64,000 nucleotides of DNA from Fen-999 sp041480065 (GTDB taxonomy: Bacteria > Pseudomonadota > Gammaproteobacteria > Burkholderiales > Rhodocyclaceae), in assembly GCA_041480065.1 (NCBI GenBank), contig JBGOZF010000006.1, positions 27,029-91,028 on the forward strand, read 5' to 3'. The translations under genes were made by a program, and so were the position numbers. The notes under the pieces were generated by a model, which had not been told where the DNA came from, did no database searches, and saw nothing but the letters and a program-made list of their open reading frames with translations. Positions 34,874-42,858 of the stretch are shown piece by piece. Every line of letters begins with the position of its first letter. Positions within the stretch are counted from its first letter, which is position 1.

Positions 34874-36532
34874 GTGTCCTCTGCGATCAGACGTTCGACG
34901 CGCCGCCTCGTGTTGATGCTGCTCTTCGTGCCGCTGCTGGTCTGCGTGCTGGGCGGCCTGTACATGCTGGGCATGACCTACCTGGAAGGCAGCCCGCGCA
35001 GCTTCGTGCGCAGCCTCGAATGGGCCGCGGAAACCCTGACGACGACGGGCTACGGCTCCGATTCGAGCTGGCAGCATCCGCTCATGAACCTGCTCGTGAT
35101 CGGCACGCAGCTGTTCGGCATGTCGATCTACGTGCTGGTCTTTCCGCTCTACGTGCTGCCCTACCTGGAGGAGCAGTTCGAGGCCAGGCTGCAGCGGACG
35201 CTGCCGCCCATGCAGGGCAAGGTGCTGATCCAGGGCTACAGCCCCGCCGTCGACTCGCTGGTCCAGGAGTTGCGCCGCGAAAGTGTCGGCCTGGTCATCC
35301 TGGAGCAGGACGACGCAGCGGCGCGCACCCTGCGCGACCGCGGCTACGAGGTGGTGGCGGGCAATCTCGAAGAGCGGGCCGATCTGCTGGCCGGCGTGGC
35401 CGTGGCGCGGGCCCTGGTCACCAACGGCGACGATCACACCGGTGCGAGCTTCATCATGATCGCGCGGGAATACGGCTTCCGTGGCCCCATGCTGGCGCTC
35501 TGCGCCGATCCGCTGCACCGCGTGCCCATGGAGCAGATCGGCGCCACTGCCGTATTCACGCCCTCGCACGTTCTCGCGGCGGCGCTCGCCGCGCGCGCCA
35601 GCACGCGCATCAGCCCGCGCCACGAAGGACTGCGCCTGGTCGGCGACTATCTGGACCTCGGCGAGTTCCGCGTGCGCGCCGAGAGCCCGTTCGCCGGCAG
35701 GCAGCTCGGCGAGCTGGAGTTGCGCGAACGCTACGCGGTTACCCTGCTCGGTCAATATGTCGGCGGCCGTTTCATGCAGGTCGAGGGGCCGGCGACGCGC
35801 ATCGAGCCGGGAGCGATCCTGGTCGCGGTGGGGTCACAGGAAAGCCTGCAGCGGATCGAGCAACTGGCCACGCCGATCAACCGCGTCGGTCCCATCGTCG
35901 TCGCCGGCTACGGCGCCGTCGGCCAGAAAGTGGTAGAGATGCTGCGCGATGCCGGCGAGGACACGGTGGTAATCGACGAGGTAATGCACGAGGGCGTCGA
36001 CGTGGTGGGCAATGTACTCGAGCGGACCACGCTCGCGCGCGCCGGCGTCAGCACCGCCAAGGCCATGATTTTGGCATTGAGCAACGACAGCGCGGGCGTC
36101 TTCGCGGCCGCGGTGGTGCGCGACTACGACGGCAACGTGCCGCTGATCGCGCGCGTGAACCGGGGCCCCAACGTGGCGCGGCTATACACGGTCGGCGCCG
36201 ACTTTGCGTTGTCCATCGGCGACGTCGCCGGACAGATCATCGCCCACCAGGTGCTGGATCGGGCCGACGTGGTGCTCGAGGACCAGCTCAAGTTCGTCCG
36301 TGTCGCCCCCGGGCGGCTGGTCGGCATGCATCCCTGGCAGGCGCAGGCGCGCGAGAAGACCGGCGCCGCCATCGTTGCTGTTCAGCGCGGCAGCGAAGTG
36401 GTGGTCAATTTCAAGGCCGGCTTTGTCGTTGCCGCGGACGACATCGTGTTCATCTGCGGTTCCACGCCTTCTCTGGAAAGGTACTTCGACGAGTTCGATA
36501 CCGAGGCCGTGGCGGCGCCGTTGCAGTACTGA
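34874..36532 (+). CDS. Two-helix potassium channel with two RCK (TrkA-N/TrkA-C) domains
   Basis: The protein has 552 residues. Two membrane helices (about 12-35 and 70-100) flank a pore loop with the selectivity filter TTTGYGSD. Two cytoplasmic RCK modules follow (about 112-330 and 335-545), each with a Rossmann-type start (KVLIQGYSPAVDSL and PIVVAGYGAVGQKVV) and a TrkA-C part. This fits a ligand-gated K+ channel of the MthK/Kch kind. GTG 34874 is the only reasonable start. A stand-alone gene. Confidence 0.88.
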   Translation: MSSAIRRSTRRLVLMLLFVPLLVCVLGGLYMLGMTYLEGSPRSFVRSLEWAAETLTTTGYGSDSSWQHPLMNLLVIGTQLFGMSIYVLVFPLYVLPYLEEQFEARLQRTLPPMQGKVLIQGYSPAVDSLVQELRRESVGLVILEQDDAAARTLRDRGYEVVAGNLEERADLLAGVAVARALVTNGDDHTGASFIMIAREYGFRGPMLALCADPLHRVPMEQIGATAVFTPSHVLAAALAARASTRISPRHEGLRLVGDYLDLGEFRVRAESPFAGRQLGELELRERYAVTLLGQYVGGRFMQVEGPATRIEPGAILVAVGSQESLQRIEQLATPINRVGPIVVAGYGAVGQKVVEMLRDAGEDTVVIDEVMHEGVDVVGNVLERTTLARAGVSTAKAMILALSNDSAGVFAAAVVRDYDGNVPLIARVNRGPNVARLYTVGADFALSIGDVAGQIIAHQVLDRADVVLEDQLKFVRVAPGRLVGMHPWQAQAREKTGAAIVAVQRGSEVVVNFKAGFVVAADDIVFICGSTPSLERYFDEFDTEAVAAPLQY

Positions 36533-36623
36533 CGCGCAACGCCTCCCTCGGCGATCGTCAGCAGCTTGAGCGCAAGCACGAGCGCGATCTCGCGGCCAAG
36601 CCTCTCTTACTTGCCGGCTGCGA

Positions 36624-37031
36624 TCACCCGTGGCAGTCGCATGAGTGCCCGGAATCGTCTTGGGCGTCTTCGCCCAGGTCGCTGTGGTCGTGATTGCAGG
36701 CTTCGCTGGCCGACAGCACGCGTCCGGCGAAGAAGGCCTCGACCGCGCGCAGCGGGTCGGTCTCCGGTGTGGCGACGACCATGACGCCGCGGGCGGCGAG
36801 GTGGCGCACGAAGCCTTCGCCGGCGCCGCCGGTGATCAGCACTTGCATGCTGTCGAGCGGATGGGCGGCCTGGTGGTTGTAGCCGTGGATGGTCATGTCG
36901 TTGTCGAGATCGAGCCGCTCGATTTCGCGCGGCGCTTCGCGGCCGTCAGCCTCGAAGACGATGAAACGACGAGCCCGGCCGGCATGGCCGGTGACGGTGC
37001 GAAAGTTCTGGCTGGTGACGGCGATGCGCAT
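36624..37031 (-). CDS. NifX/NafY-like protein (dinitrogenase Fe-Mo cofactor domain) with a His/Cys tail
   Basis: The protein has 135 residues. The PF02579 fold is clear (MRIAVTSQNFRTVTGHAGRA, then LITGGAGEGFVRHLAARGV). The tail (CNHDHSDLGEDAQDDSGHSC, then DCHG) is rich in His and Cys and could hold a metal or sulfur cluster. Such proteins also occur outside nitrogen fixation, and no nif genes are here. GAGGAGACAGTC precedes the ATG. A strong sigma-54 element lies upstream at 37163-37179, behind the adjacent FisR-like activator, so it may belong to that regulon. Confidence 0.85.
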   Translation of the reverse strand: MRIAVTSQNFRTVTGHAGRARRFIVFEADGREAPREIERLDLDNDMTIHGYNHQAAHPLDSMQVLITGGAGEGFVRHLAARGVMVVATPETDPLRAVEAFFAGRVLSASEACNHDHSDLGEDAQDDSGHSCDCHG

Positions 37032-37162
37032 GACTGTCTCCTCGTTGGGGGGCGGAAGCGACGGCACCGATACCGTTTTGGGGGGGTGACTACGGCCGAG
37101 TGGTGGGGGGACCTTCGTCCAAGTCCGGCAGCATCAACGCCGCCGCTTCCACTGGTAGATAC

Positions 37163-37179
37163 ATCAAACACCGTGCCAG
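37163..37179 (-). promoter_or_regulatory. Sigma-54 promoter candidate for the NifX-like gene
   Basis: On the minus strand the sequence is CTGGCACGGTGTTTGAT, matching YTGGCACGRNNNTTGCW except for A in place of the C of the -12 GC. Transcription would start near 37152, about 120 bases before the NifX-like ATG. The core is shared with the Rieske-unit element at 42040. Confidence 0.55.
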
Positions 37180-37283
37180 CGCTATCACCAAAAGCCTAAG
37201 AGCGAGCGTTTGTCGGCCTTGCGCGACCGTGCTGCGACGCAAGGTCGCAGGCGTCGGCGGGGGCCGAAGGCAGGGAAAGCCTG

Positions 37284-38624
37284 TCACACTGGCAGAGATG
37301 CTGCCAGCCTGGCAGCGACGACTACAAGTCGAGATTCCTTTAAGCGGCGGTAGAGCGTGCGTTCGCTGATGCCGAGTTCCGCGGCCAGCGCCTTGCGACT
37401 GCCGCGATGATGCGCGAGCCGCGTCTCCAGGGTCTGGCGTTCGAGCTCCTTCAGGCTGGCGGGTGTATCGACCCTGACCTGTAGCCTCGCCTCGCCGCTG
37501 CGAATCTCCTCGGGAAGATGCGCCGGCTGGATCGTGTCACCGTCGCACAGCAGGCTTGCCCGTTCGAGGATGTTGCGCAGTTCGCGGACATTGCCCGGGT
37601 AGTCGTGGTGGCAGAGGATGGCCAGCGCGGCCTCGGACAGCCGAAGCTTGCGATCAGGCGCCACGCGCGCCAGCAGCGATTCGGCGAGCAGCGGAATGTC
37701 GGTCGTCCGTTCGCGCAGCGCCGGCAGATCGACCGGAAAGGTGTTGAGGCGGAAGTAGAGATCCTGGCGAAAGCCGCCGGCTTCGACCATCGTCCGCAGC
37801 GCGCGGTGGGTCGCCGACAGCAGCCGGATGTCGGCCTTGCGCGGCTCGGTGGAGCCGACGCGCCGGTAGGTGCCGGTCTCCAGCAGGCGCAGCAGCTTGA
37901 CCTGCATGGCCAGCGGGATGTCGCCCACCTCGTCGAGAAAGAGCGTGCCGCCGCTGGCCGCCTCGACGAGCCCGACGCGGCGCGCCGTGGCGCCGGTGAA
38001 GGCGCCACGCTCGTGGCCGAACAGCTCGCTCTCGAACAGCGTCTCGGTGAGGCCCGAACAATCCACCGCGACGAAGGGCTTGTCGGCGCGGCGGCTGGCA
38101 TCGTGGATGGCCTTGGCCACGAGCTCCTTGCCGGTGCCGGACTCGCCGAGCAGCAGTACGGTGGCATCGGACGGCGCCACCCGGGCGATCATTTCCAGCA
38201 TGCGCTGGAAGACAGGCGCGCGCCCGACCAGGCCCTGGGCGTTGGAAAGCCCGCGCGCCATGGCGACCGGCTCCATCTTCTCGATGAAATAGGCGATGTT
38301 GCCCGCGCCATCGCGTAGCGGCGAGAGTTCGATGTTGACGTAGGCCTCGCCCTGCGGCGTCTGGTGCAGATGCAGAACGCGCTCGCGCTGGCCGGAGCGC
38401 AGGCTTTGCTGCAGCGGGCAGGTTTCCCCGGCCTGGTCGCAGGGGAGATTGAAGCGATGGGAAATGTCGTAGCAGGTGCGGCCGGCGAAGACCTGGTTCT
38501 CGCCGAAGCTGCGTCGATAGGCCGAGTTGGCGGCGAGTACGCGGTACTGCCGATCGCAGAGGATATGCGGCTCCGGCAGCGAGTCGATAAAGGAAACGAG
38601 TTCTGGCAGCAGGGGTGATTTCAT
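37284..38624 (-). CDS. FisR-like sigma-54-dependent activator with PAS sensor (copy 1)
   Basis: The protein has 446 residues. The PAS domain (about 1-120) carries Cys51, Cys62 and Cys69 in TCYDISHRFNLPCDQAGETC. Intervals of 11 and 7 equal those of the three cysteines by which FisR of Cupriavidus senses sulfane sulfur (recalled as C53, C64 and C71). The AAA+ domain has GESGTGKE, GAFTGA and GGTLFLDEVGDIP, so it can drive sigma-54 open complexes. A Fis-type helix-turn-helix closes it (ALAAELGISERTLYRRLKES). ATG 38624 is chosen; upstream in-frame sequence lacks a family match. It is divergent from the dioxygenase-like gene at 38806. Confidence 0.9.
   Translation of the reverse strand: MKSPLLPELVSFIDSLPEPHILCDRQYRVLAANSAYRRSFGENQVFAGRTCYDISHRFNLPCDQAGETCPLQQSLRSGQRERVLHLHQTPQGEAYVNIELSPLRDGAGNIAYFIEKMEPVAMARGLSNAQGLVGRAPVFQRMLEMIARVAPSDATVLLLGESGTGKELVAKAIHDASRRADKPFVAVDCSGLTETLFESELFGHERGAFTGATARRVGLVEAASGGTLFLDEVGDIPLAMQVKLLRLLETGTYRRVGSTEPRKADIRLLSATHRALRTMVEAGGFRQDLYFRLNTFPVDLPALRERTTDIPLLAESLLARVAPDRKLRLSEAALAILCHHDYPGNVRELRNILERASLLCDGDTIQPAHLPEEIRSGEARLQVRVDTPASLKELERQTLETRLAHHRGSRKALAAELGISERTLYRRLKESRLVVVAARLAASLPV
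37301..37315. promoter_or_regulatory. CTGCCA-N3-TGGCAG palindrome, candidate activator site (copy A)
   Basis: The sequence is CTGCCAGCCTGGCAG, preceded by another CTGGCAG at 37289-37295. It lies within the last codons of the activator gene and about 120 bases upstream of the sigma-54 element at 37163-37179, a normal enhancer distance. The identical half-sites and spacing recur at 38658-38672. Confidence 0.5.
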
Positions 38625-38657
38625 GGCGGCCGGGTGGGTCGGCGTGCAGTGACAACT

Positions 38658-38672
38658 CTGCCATGATGGCAG
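38658..38672. promoter_or_regulatory. CTGCCA-N3-TGGCAG palindrome, candidate activator site (copy B)
   Basis: The sequence is CTGCCATGATGGCAG, in the divergent region between the FisR-like gene and the dioxygenase-like gene, about 82 bases before the sigma-54 element at 38754. Same half-sites and 3-base spacer as copy A. Confidence 0.55.
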
Positions 38673-38753
38673 TACCGCCACTGACAGGCAAGCGGCCACG
38701 CGGCGGCGCTCGTCCCAATTACCTGAATCTCCGAGGAGTCCTTGGCCGGTTGG

Positions 38754-38770
38754 ATGGCCCGGATCCTGCA
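38754..38770 (+). promoter_or_regulatory. Sigma-54 promoter candidate for the MBL/transporter unit
   Basis: The sequence ATGGCCCGGATCCTGCA has GG and GC at the required -24/-12 spacing and matches most of YTGGCACGRNNNTTGCW. Transcription would start near 38781, about 25 bases before ATG 38806. Confidence 0.55.
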
Positions 38771-38805
38771 TCCCACTGCCGGTCTTCAGGCGGAATCAGG
38801 ATTCG

Positions 38806-39480
38806 ATGATGCTGTTTCAGCAGATCAGGAGCACCCCTACCGGGGCCTACAGTTACCTGCTCGGCGACGCCGAGCAACGTGCCGCGCTGGCAATCGACCC
38901 GGTGGATGAGAATCTCGATGTCCTGCTGGCGCTGGTCGGCGACCTCGGCCTGGATTTGCGTTTCATCCTGCTTACGCATGTTCATCCCGGGACCGGGCGC
39001 TGCGCGGCCGCGCTGCGCGGCCGGACCGGCGCCGGCATCGTGGCCAGCGCTGCATGCGGGCTCCTGGCCGTCCAACGCCCGGTCGAACACGGCGAGCACC
39101 TTGTCTTCGGCGATGAAGTGATTCATGTCATCGCGACGCCGGGGCACACCCAGTGCAGCGTCTGCTATCGCTGGCGCGACAGGCTATTCACAGGCGACAC
39201 GCTGTTGGCCGGCAGTTGCGGCGATACCGCGTCGCCGGGTGCCGACGCCGGCCGGCTGTTCGACAGCGTGACCGGCCGGCTGTTCGTGCTGCCGCCGCAG
39301 ACACTGGTGTTTCCCGCCTTCGACGCGCAGGGGCGCACGGTGTCCACCATTGCCGAGGAAAAGGCGACCAATCCACTGTTCAGCGGCCGCACGCGCGACG
39401 CCTTCGTGACGCAGATGGCCGAGCTACCGGCAGCGTCACCACCTTGCGCACCACGACGGCAATTTGCCGGCAGAAGATGA
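38806..39480 (+). CDS. ETHE1-like metallo-beta-lactamase-fold protein with reduced metal site
   Basis: The protein has 224 residues. The overall match to persulfide dioxygenases is clear (MMLFQQIRSTPTGAYSYLLG at the start, NPLFSG near the end). The three residues that hold the single iron in ETHE1 appear kept: first His of THVH, His of ATPGHT and Asp of FTGD. However, the following Asp-His of the THxHxDH motif is Pro-Gly-Thr, and the late His is Phe (FPAFDAQG). Activity is therefore uncertain. It sits behind a sigma-54 element and the adjacent FisR-like gene, as FisR-controlled pdo genes do, and its paralogue at 42859 is more canonical. Confidence 0.82.
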   Translation: MMLFQQIRSTPTGAYSYLLGDAEQRAALAIDPVDENLDVLLALVGDLGLDLRFILLTHVHPGTGRCAAALRGRTGAGIVASAACGLLAVQRPVEHGEHLVFGDEVIHVIATPGHTQCSVCYRWRDRLFTGDTLLAGSCGDTASPGADAGRLFDSVTGRLFVLPPQTLVFPAFDAQGRTVSTIAEEKATNPLFSGRTRDAFVTQMAELPAASPPCAPRRQFAGRR

Positions 39481-39574
39481 TTGAATACTGGCGCGGGCGG
39501 GAGTTCCGGCTGCCGCCCACAATCCGAATCCACGCGGTGAGTACGAGTGCCCGCCTGACGCGAGAGAAGACACG

Positions 39575-40540
39575 ATGACCGAAGCGCCAAGTTCCCGCCT
39601 GAAGAATTTCCCCATCTCGTGGTTCGCCATGATCATGGGCATGTCCGGTTTCACCCTCGCCTGGGGCCGCGCCGAGCAGCTGTTCGGCCTCGGATTCGCG
39701 ATCAGTCCGCTCCTGGCGCCGGCGTCGGCGGGGTTGTTCGTTCTCCTGGCGCTGGTGTTCGCCGCCAAGCTGGTCAAGTACCCGCAGGACGTGCTCGCCG
39801 AGATCCGGCATCCGGTCAAGCTGGCCTTCGTGCCGACGTTTTCGATCGCCCTGATCCTGCTCTCGGTGGTATTCCTGCACGGCAACCCGGAGCTCTCGTT
39901 CTGGCTGTGGCTCGCAGGTGCCGGCCTGCACTTGATGCTGACGATCTACGTCCTTTCGTCCTGGATACACCACACCAAGTACGAGATTGCGCATCTCAAT
40001 CCGGCCTGGTTCATCCCCGTGGTCGGCAACATCCTGGTGCCCATCGCCGGCGTTTACCACGCCTCGGTGGAGATCTCATGGTTCTTCTTCGGGCTCGGAC
40101 TCTTCTTCTGGCCGGTGCTGACGGCGATCATCTTCTATCGGCTGATCTTTCACGGCAGCCTGCCGGAGCGCTTCATGCCAACGCTGTTCATCTTCATCGC
40201 GCCGCCGGCCGTCGGTTTCATTTCCTACTTCAATCTCGTCGGTGCGATCGATGCCTTCGCGCACGTGCTCTACGGCGTTGCCTTGTTCTTCACCCTGCTG
40301 CTGCTTGCGCAGGCCGGCCGTTTTGTCCGACTGAAGTTCTTCCTGTCCTGGTGGGCGTATTCGTTTCCGCTGGCCGCGATCACCATCGCCACGCTGATCA
40401 TGGCCAGGGAAACGGGATTCGGGCTCTATTTCTGGCTCGGTGGCGGCCTGCTGGCCATTCTCAGCGCGGTGATCCTGGTATTGCTGCTGCGCACCGGGCT
40501 CGCCGTGTTACGACGCGAGATCTGCGTCGAGGGACATTGA
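39575..40540 (+). CDS. TDT/SLAC1-family transporter (sulfite exporter or TehA-like)
   Basis: The protein has 321 residues and about ten membrane helices, with the family start FPISWFAMIMGMSGFTLAWG. The TDT family includes TehA, plant SLAC1 anion channels and the fungal SSU1 sulfite pump. Because persulfide dioxygenases release sulfite, export of sulfite is a reasonable guess from its position 94 bases after the dioxygenase-like gene. Sequence alone cannot separate these substrates. It is convergent with the second FisR-like gene. Confidence 0.85.
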   Translation: MTEAPSSRLKNFPISWFAMIMGMSGFTLAWGRAEQLFGLGFAISPLLAPASAGLFVLLALVFAAKLVKYPQDVLAEIRHPVKLAFVPTFSIALILLSVVFLHGNPELSFWLWLAGAGLHLMLTIYVLSSWIHHTKYEIAHLNPAWFIPVVGNILVPIAGVYHASVEISWFFFGLGLFFWPVLTAIIFYRLIFHGSLPERFMPTLFIFIAPPAVGFISYFNLVGAIDAFAHVLYGVALFFTLLLLAQAGRFVRLKFFLSWWAYSFPLAAITIATLIMARETGFGLYFWLGGGLLAILSAVILVLLLRTGLAVLRREICVEGH

Positions 40541-40551
40541 GGCGAAAGTCG

Positions 40552-41886
40552 TCAGCCCCGCCGCGCCCCGGCTTGGCGGAGATCGAGCTCCTTCAGCTTT
40601 CTGAACAGCGTCCGTTCGCTCACGCCCATCCGGCGTGCCAGCGACAGGCGGTCGCCCTGGTGGTTGGCCAGCGCCCAGGCAAGATAGCGGTGCTCGCGCT
40701 CGTCCAGCGTCAGCCACTCGGCCTCGAAGCCGGGGCTCGCCGTGGCGTTCGGCGGGATTTCCATATCGTCGAGCAAATGGCGCGGCTCGATATCGTCGCC
40801 ATCGGCCAGCAGGCTGGCCCGTTCGAGCAGGTTGCGCAGTTCGCGGATGTTGCCCTCGAACGGCAATGAAGAAAGCATCTCGAGCGCCGCGGGTGTCAGG
40901 CACAGCTTGCGGCCGGGCGCGACGCGGGCGATCAGGGATTCCGCCAGCATGGGCAGATCCTCCAGCCTTTCGCGCAGCGACGGCGTGTGCACCGGGAAGG
41001 TGTTGATGCGGAAGTACAGGTCGCGCCGGAAGGTCTCGGTTTTCATCATCGCGGCGAGATCGCGGTGGGTGGCGGAGACCAGGCGGAAGTCCGCCGGCAG
41101 CGTCTCGATACCGCCGACGCGCCGGTAGGTGCCCGTCTCCAGTAACCGCAGCAACTTCACCTGCAATGAAGGCGGCAGCTCGCCGATTTCGTCCAGGAAC
41201 AGGGTGCCGCCCGACGCGGCCTCGACAAGGCCCTGCTTGCGGTGCGTGGCCCCGGTGAAAGCGCCTTTCTCGTAGCCGAACAGCTCGCTTTCGAACAAGG
41301 TCTCGGTCAGGCCCGAACAGTCGACGGCGACGAAGGGGCCCTCCGAGCGCGAACTGGCCTCGTGGATCACCCGTGCCACCAGTTCCTTGCCGGTGCCGGT
41401 CTCGCCGAGCAGCATGACCGCCGCCTCCGATGGGGCGACGCGCATGACGCGGGCCAGCATGCGCGAGAAGGCCGGCGAGCGGCCGACCAGGCCTTGCGAG
41501 GCCGACCGGCCGCTGGCATGGCGCACCACGCGCATGGCTTCGACGAAATAGGCGATGCGGCCCGACTCGTCGCGCACCGGGATGGTCGCCACCTCCACGT
41601 GTTCCTCGCCGCGCGGCGTGTGGTGCAGGTGCAGTACGCGCTGGCTTTGGCCGGCCAGGCGGCTGTTCTGGAGCGGGCAGGATTCCCCCGCGTGGTCGCA
41701 GGGAACGGTGAACTGGTGCGAGACCTCATAGCACAGCCTTCCGACCACCGGCCGGCCGGCGCCGAACTCGCGCGCATACGCCTGGTTGGCCGCGACGATG
41801 CGGTAGTCGGCGTCCATGACGATGTGCGGCGCCGACAGGCCGTCGAGGAAGGAAACGAGCTCGGGCAGGTTGCGTGTCGATTGCAT
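40552..41886 (-). CDS. FisR-like sigma-54-dependent activator with PAS sensor (copy 2)
   Basis: The protein has 444 residues and is a clear paralogue of 37284-38624 over its whole length. Cys52, Cys63 and Cys70 keep the 11 and 7 spacing (LCYEVSHQFTVPCDHAGESC). GETGTGKE, GAFTGA and GGTLFLDEIGELP are intact, and the Fis-type end is ARRMGVSERTLFRKLKEL. ATG 41886 is the start; a longer in-frame reading upstream runs into the divergent Rieske gene. It probably senses polysulfide or a related thiol signal and activates the Rieske unit on its right. Confidence 0.9.
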   Translation of the reverse strand: MQSTRNLPELVSFLDGLSAPHIVMDADYRIVAANQAYAREFGAGRPVVGRLCYEVSHQFTVPCDHAGESCPLQNSRLAGQSQRVLHLHHTPRGEEHVEVATIPVRDESGRIAYFVEAMRVVRHASGRSASQGLVGRSPAFSRMLARVMRVAPSEAAVMLLGETGTGKELVARVIHEASSRSEGPFVAVDCSGLTETLFESELFGYEKGAFTGATHRKQGLVEAASGGTLFLDEIGELPPSLQVKLLRLLETGTYRRVGGIETLPADFRLVSATHRDLAAMMKTETFRRDLYFRINTFPVHTPSLRERLEDLPMLAESLIARVAPGRKLCLTPAALEMLSSLPFEGNIRELRNLLERASLLADGDDIEPRHLLDDMEIPPNATASPGFEAEWLTLDEREHRYLAWALANHQGDRLSLARRMGVSERTLFRKLKELDLRQAGARRG

Positions 41887-41906
41887 GTGCTTTCCTCGGT
41901 TCGGTC

Positions 41907-41926
41907 GGGTGCCATAACCGGCACCC
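41907..41926. promoter_or_regulatory. GGGTGCC-N6-GGCACCC palindrome, possible activator site
   Basis: A perfect 7-bp inverted repeat lies 113 bases before the sigma-54 element of the Rieske unit. It shares the TGCC/GGCA half-site with the palindromes at 37301 and 38658 but with 6 instead of 5 bases between those cores. The rest of 41887-42205 shows no gene. Confidence 0.4.
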
Positions 41927-42039
41927 GTTGAATTGCGACTGCCGCCATTATTGGCTCTCCCGGCGCTCGACTCAAGCTGTCGACAGACGCTTTCCATATA
42001 AATCAGCCAGTTAGCAAGCCGATCAAACGCTGTTTGCGG

Positions 42040-42056
42040 CTGGCATGGTCCTTGAT
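42040..42056 (+). promoter_or_regulatory. Sigma-54 promoter candidate for the Rieske-octaheme unit
   Basis: The sequence CTGGCATGGTCCTTGAT matches YTGGCACGRNNNTTGCW at all but two positions and shares CTGGCAyGG-N3-TTGAT with the element at 37163-37179. A start near 42067 leaves a leader of about 140 bases before ATG 42206. Confidence 0.55.
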
Positions 42057-42205
42057 CTATATGGTCCGAACGCGGTCGCGGAATCGGGCCTGCGGCATCT
42101 GGCAGTCGTCCAGGCCCACGTTTGGCCGCGTTCATTCGAGTCCGCCTTTCGCTTGGGGGAGCTGCTCCGCGGACGCCCCGAACCCCGTGACGAAAGGAAA
42201 CGAAC

Positions 42206-42820
42206 ATGACGACCCTGACCGCCCTGCCGATCGACGAACCGATGGATCCCAAGCGCCGCCAGTTGCTGATCGCGACCAGCGTCGCTGGTGCGGCGGCCGG
42301 CGCCGGTATCGCCATTCCGCTGATTTCCAGCATGGCGCCGTCAGAGCGGGCCAGGGCGGCCGGCGCACCGGTGGAAGTCGATATCGCCAAGCTGGCGCCG
42401 GGCGAGATGATGACGATCGAATGGCGCGGCAAGCCCGTCTGGATCATCCACCGCACGCCCGAGATGCTCGCCGCCCTCAAGGCCGCAGAGCCTTACCTCG
42501 TCGACCCGGAATCGGCGCGCAAGCAGCAACCCGACTACGCCACCAACGCACACCGCTCGATCCGGCCGGAGATCATGGTCGCCATCGGCATCTGCACCCA
42601 TCTCGGCTGCTCGCCGAAGGACAAGTTCAAGGCCGGTACCGAGCAGGGCATGGCCGCCGACTGGCCGGGTGGTTTCTTCTGCCCCTGCCATGCCTCGAAG
42701 TTCGATCTTGCCGGTCGCGTGTTCAAGAACGTGCCGGCGCCGACCAATCTCGAGGTTCCGCCGCACCAGTACCTGACCGACATGCGGCTGAAGATCGGCG
42801 AGGACAAGTCGTCGGCCTGA
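42206..42820 (+). CDS. petA: Rieske iron-sulfur protein, bc1-type, without its partner subunits
   Basis: The protein has 204 residues. A twin-arginine type start (DPKRRQLLIATSVAG) and membrane anchor (about 18-42) precede the Rieske fold with CTHLGC and CPCHASKFD, which hold the [2Fe-2S] cluster through two Cys and two His. It looks like the subunit of cytochrome bc1, yet no cytochrome b or c1 gene follows. Instead come a persulfide-dioxygenase-like protein and an octaheme cytochrome. It may be a second, induced copy that swaps into bc1 or serves a different acceptor. Confidence 0.9.
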   Translation: MTTLTALPIDEPMDPKRRQLLIATSVAGAAAGAGIAIPLISSMAPSERARAAGAPVEVDIAKLAPGEMMTIEWRGKPVWIIHRTPEMLAALKAAEPYLVDPESARKQQPDYATNAHRSIRPEIMVAIGICTHLGCSPKDKFKAGTEQGMAADWPGGFFCPCHASKFDLAGRVFKNVPAPTNLEVPPHQYLTDMRLKIGEDKSSA

Positions 42821-42858
42821 GCGCCGCCGACGGGCATATGTCAGGGGGATTACGGAGC

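Noticed and set aside
34868..35755. Minus-strand frame opposite the potassium channel
   Set aside because: His/Gln-rich shadow; the plus strand encodes the TTGYG filter and two RCK domains.
36624..37031. Nitrogen-fixation role for the NifX-like gene
   Set aside because: No nif genes in the window, and PF02579 proteins are common in non-fixing bacteria.
37289..37307. Sigma-54 element at the end of the first FisR-like gene
   Set aside because: GG and GC spacing fits on both strands only because the sequence is a palindrome; it is better explained as a regulator site.
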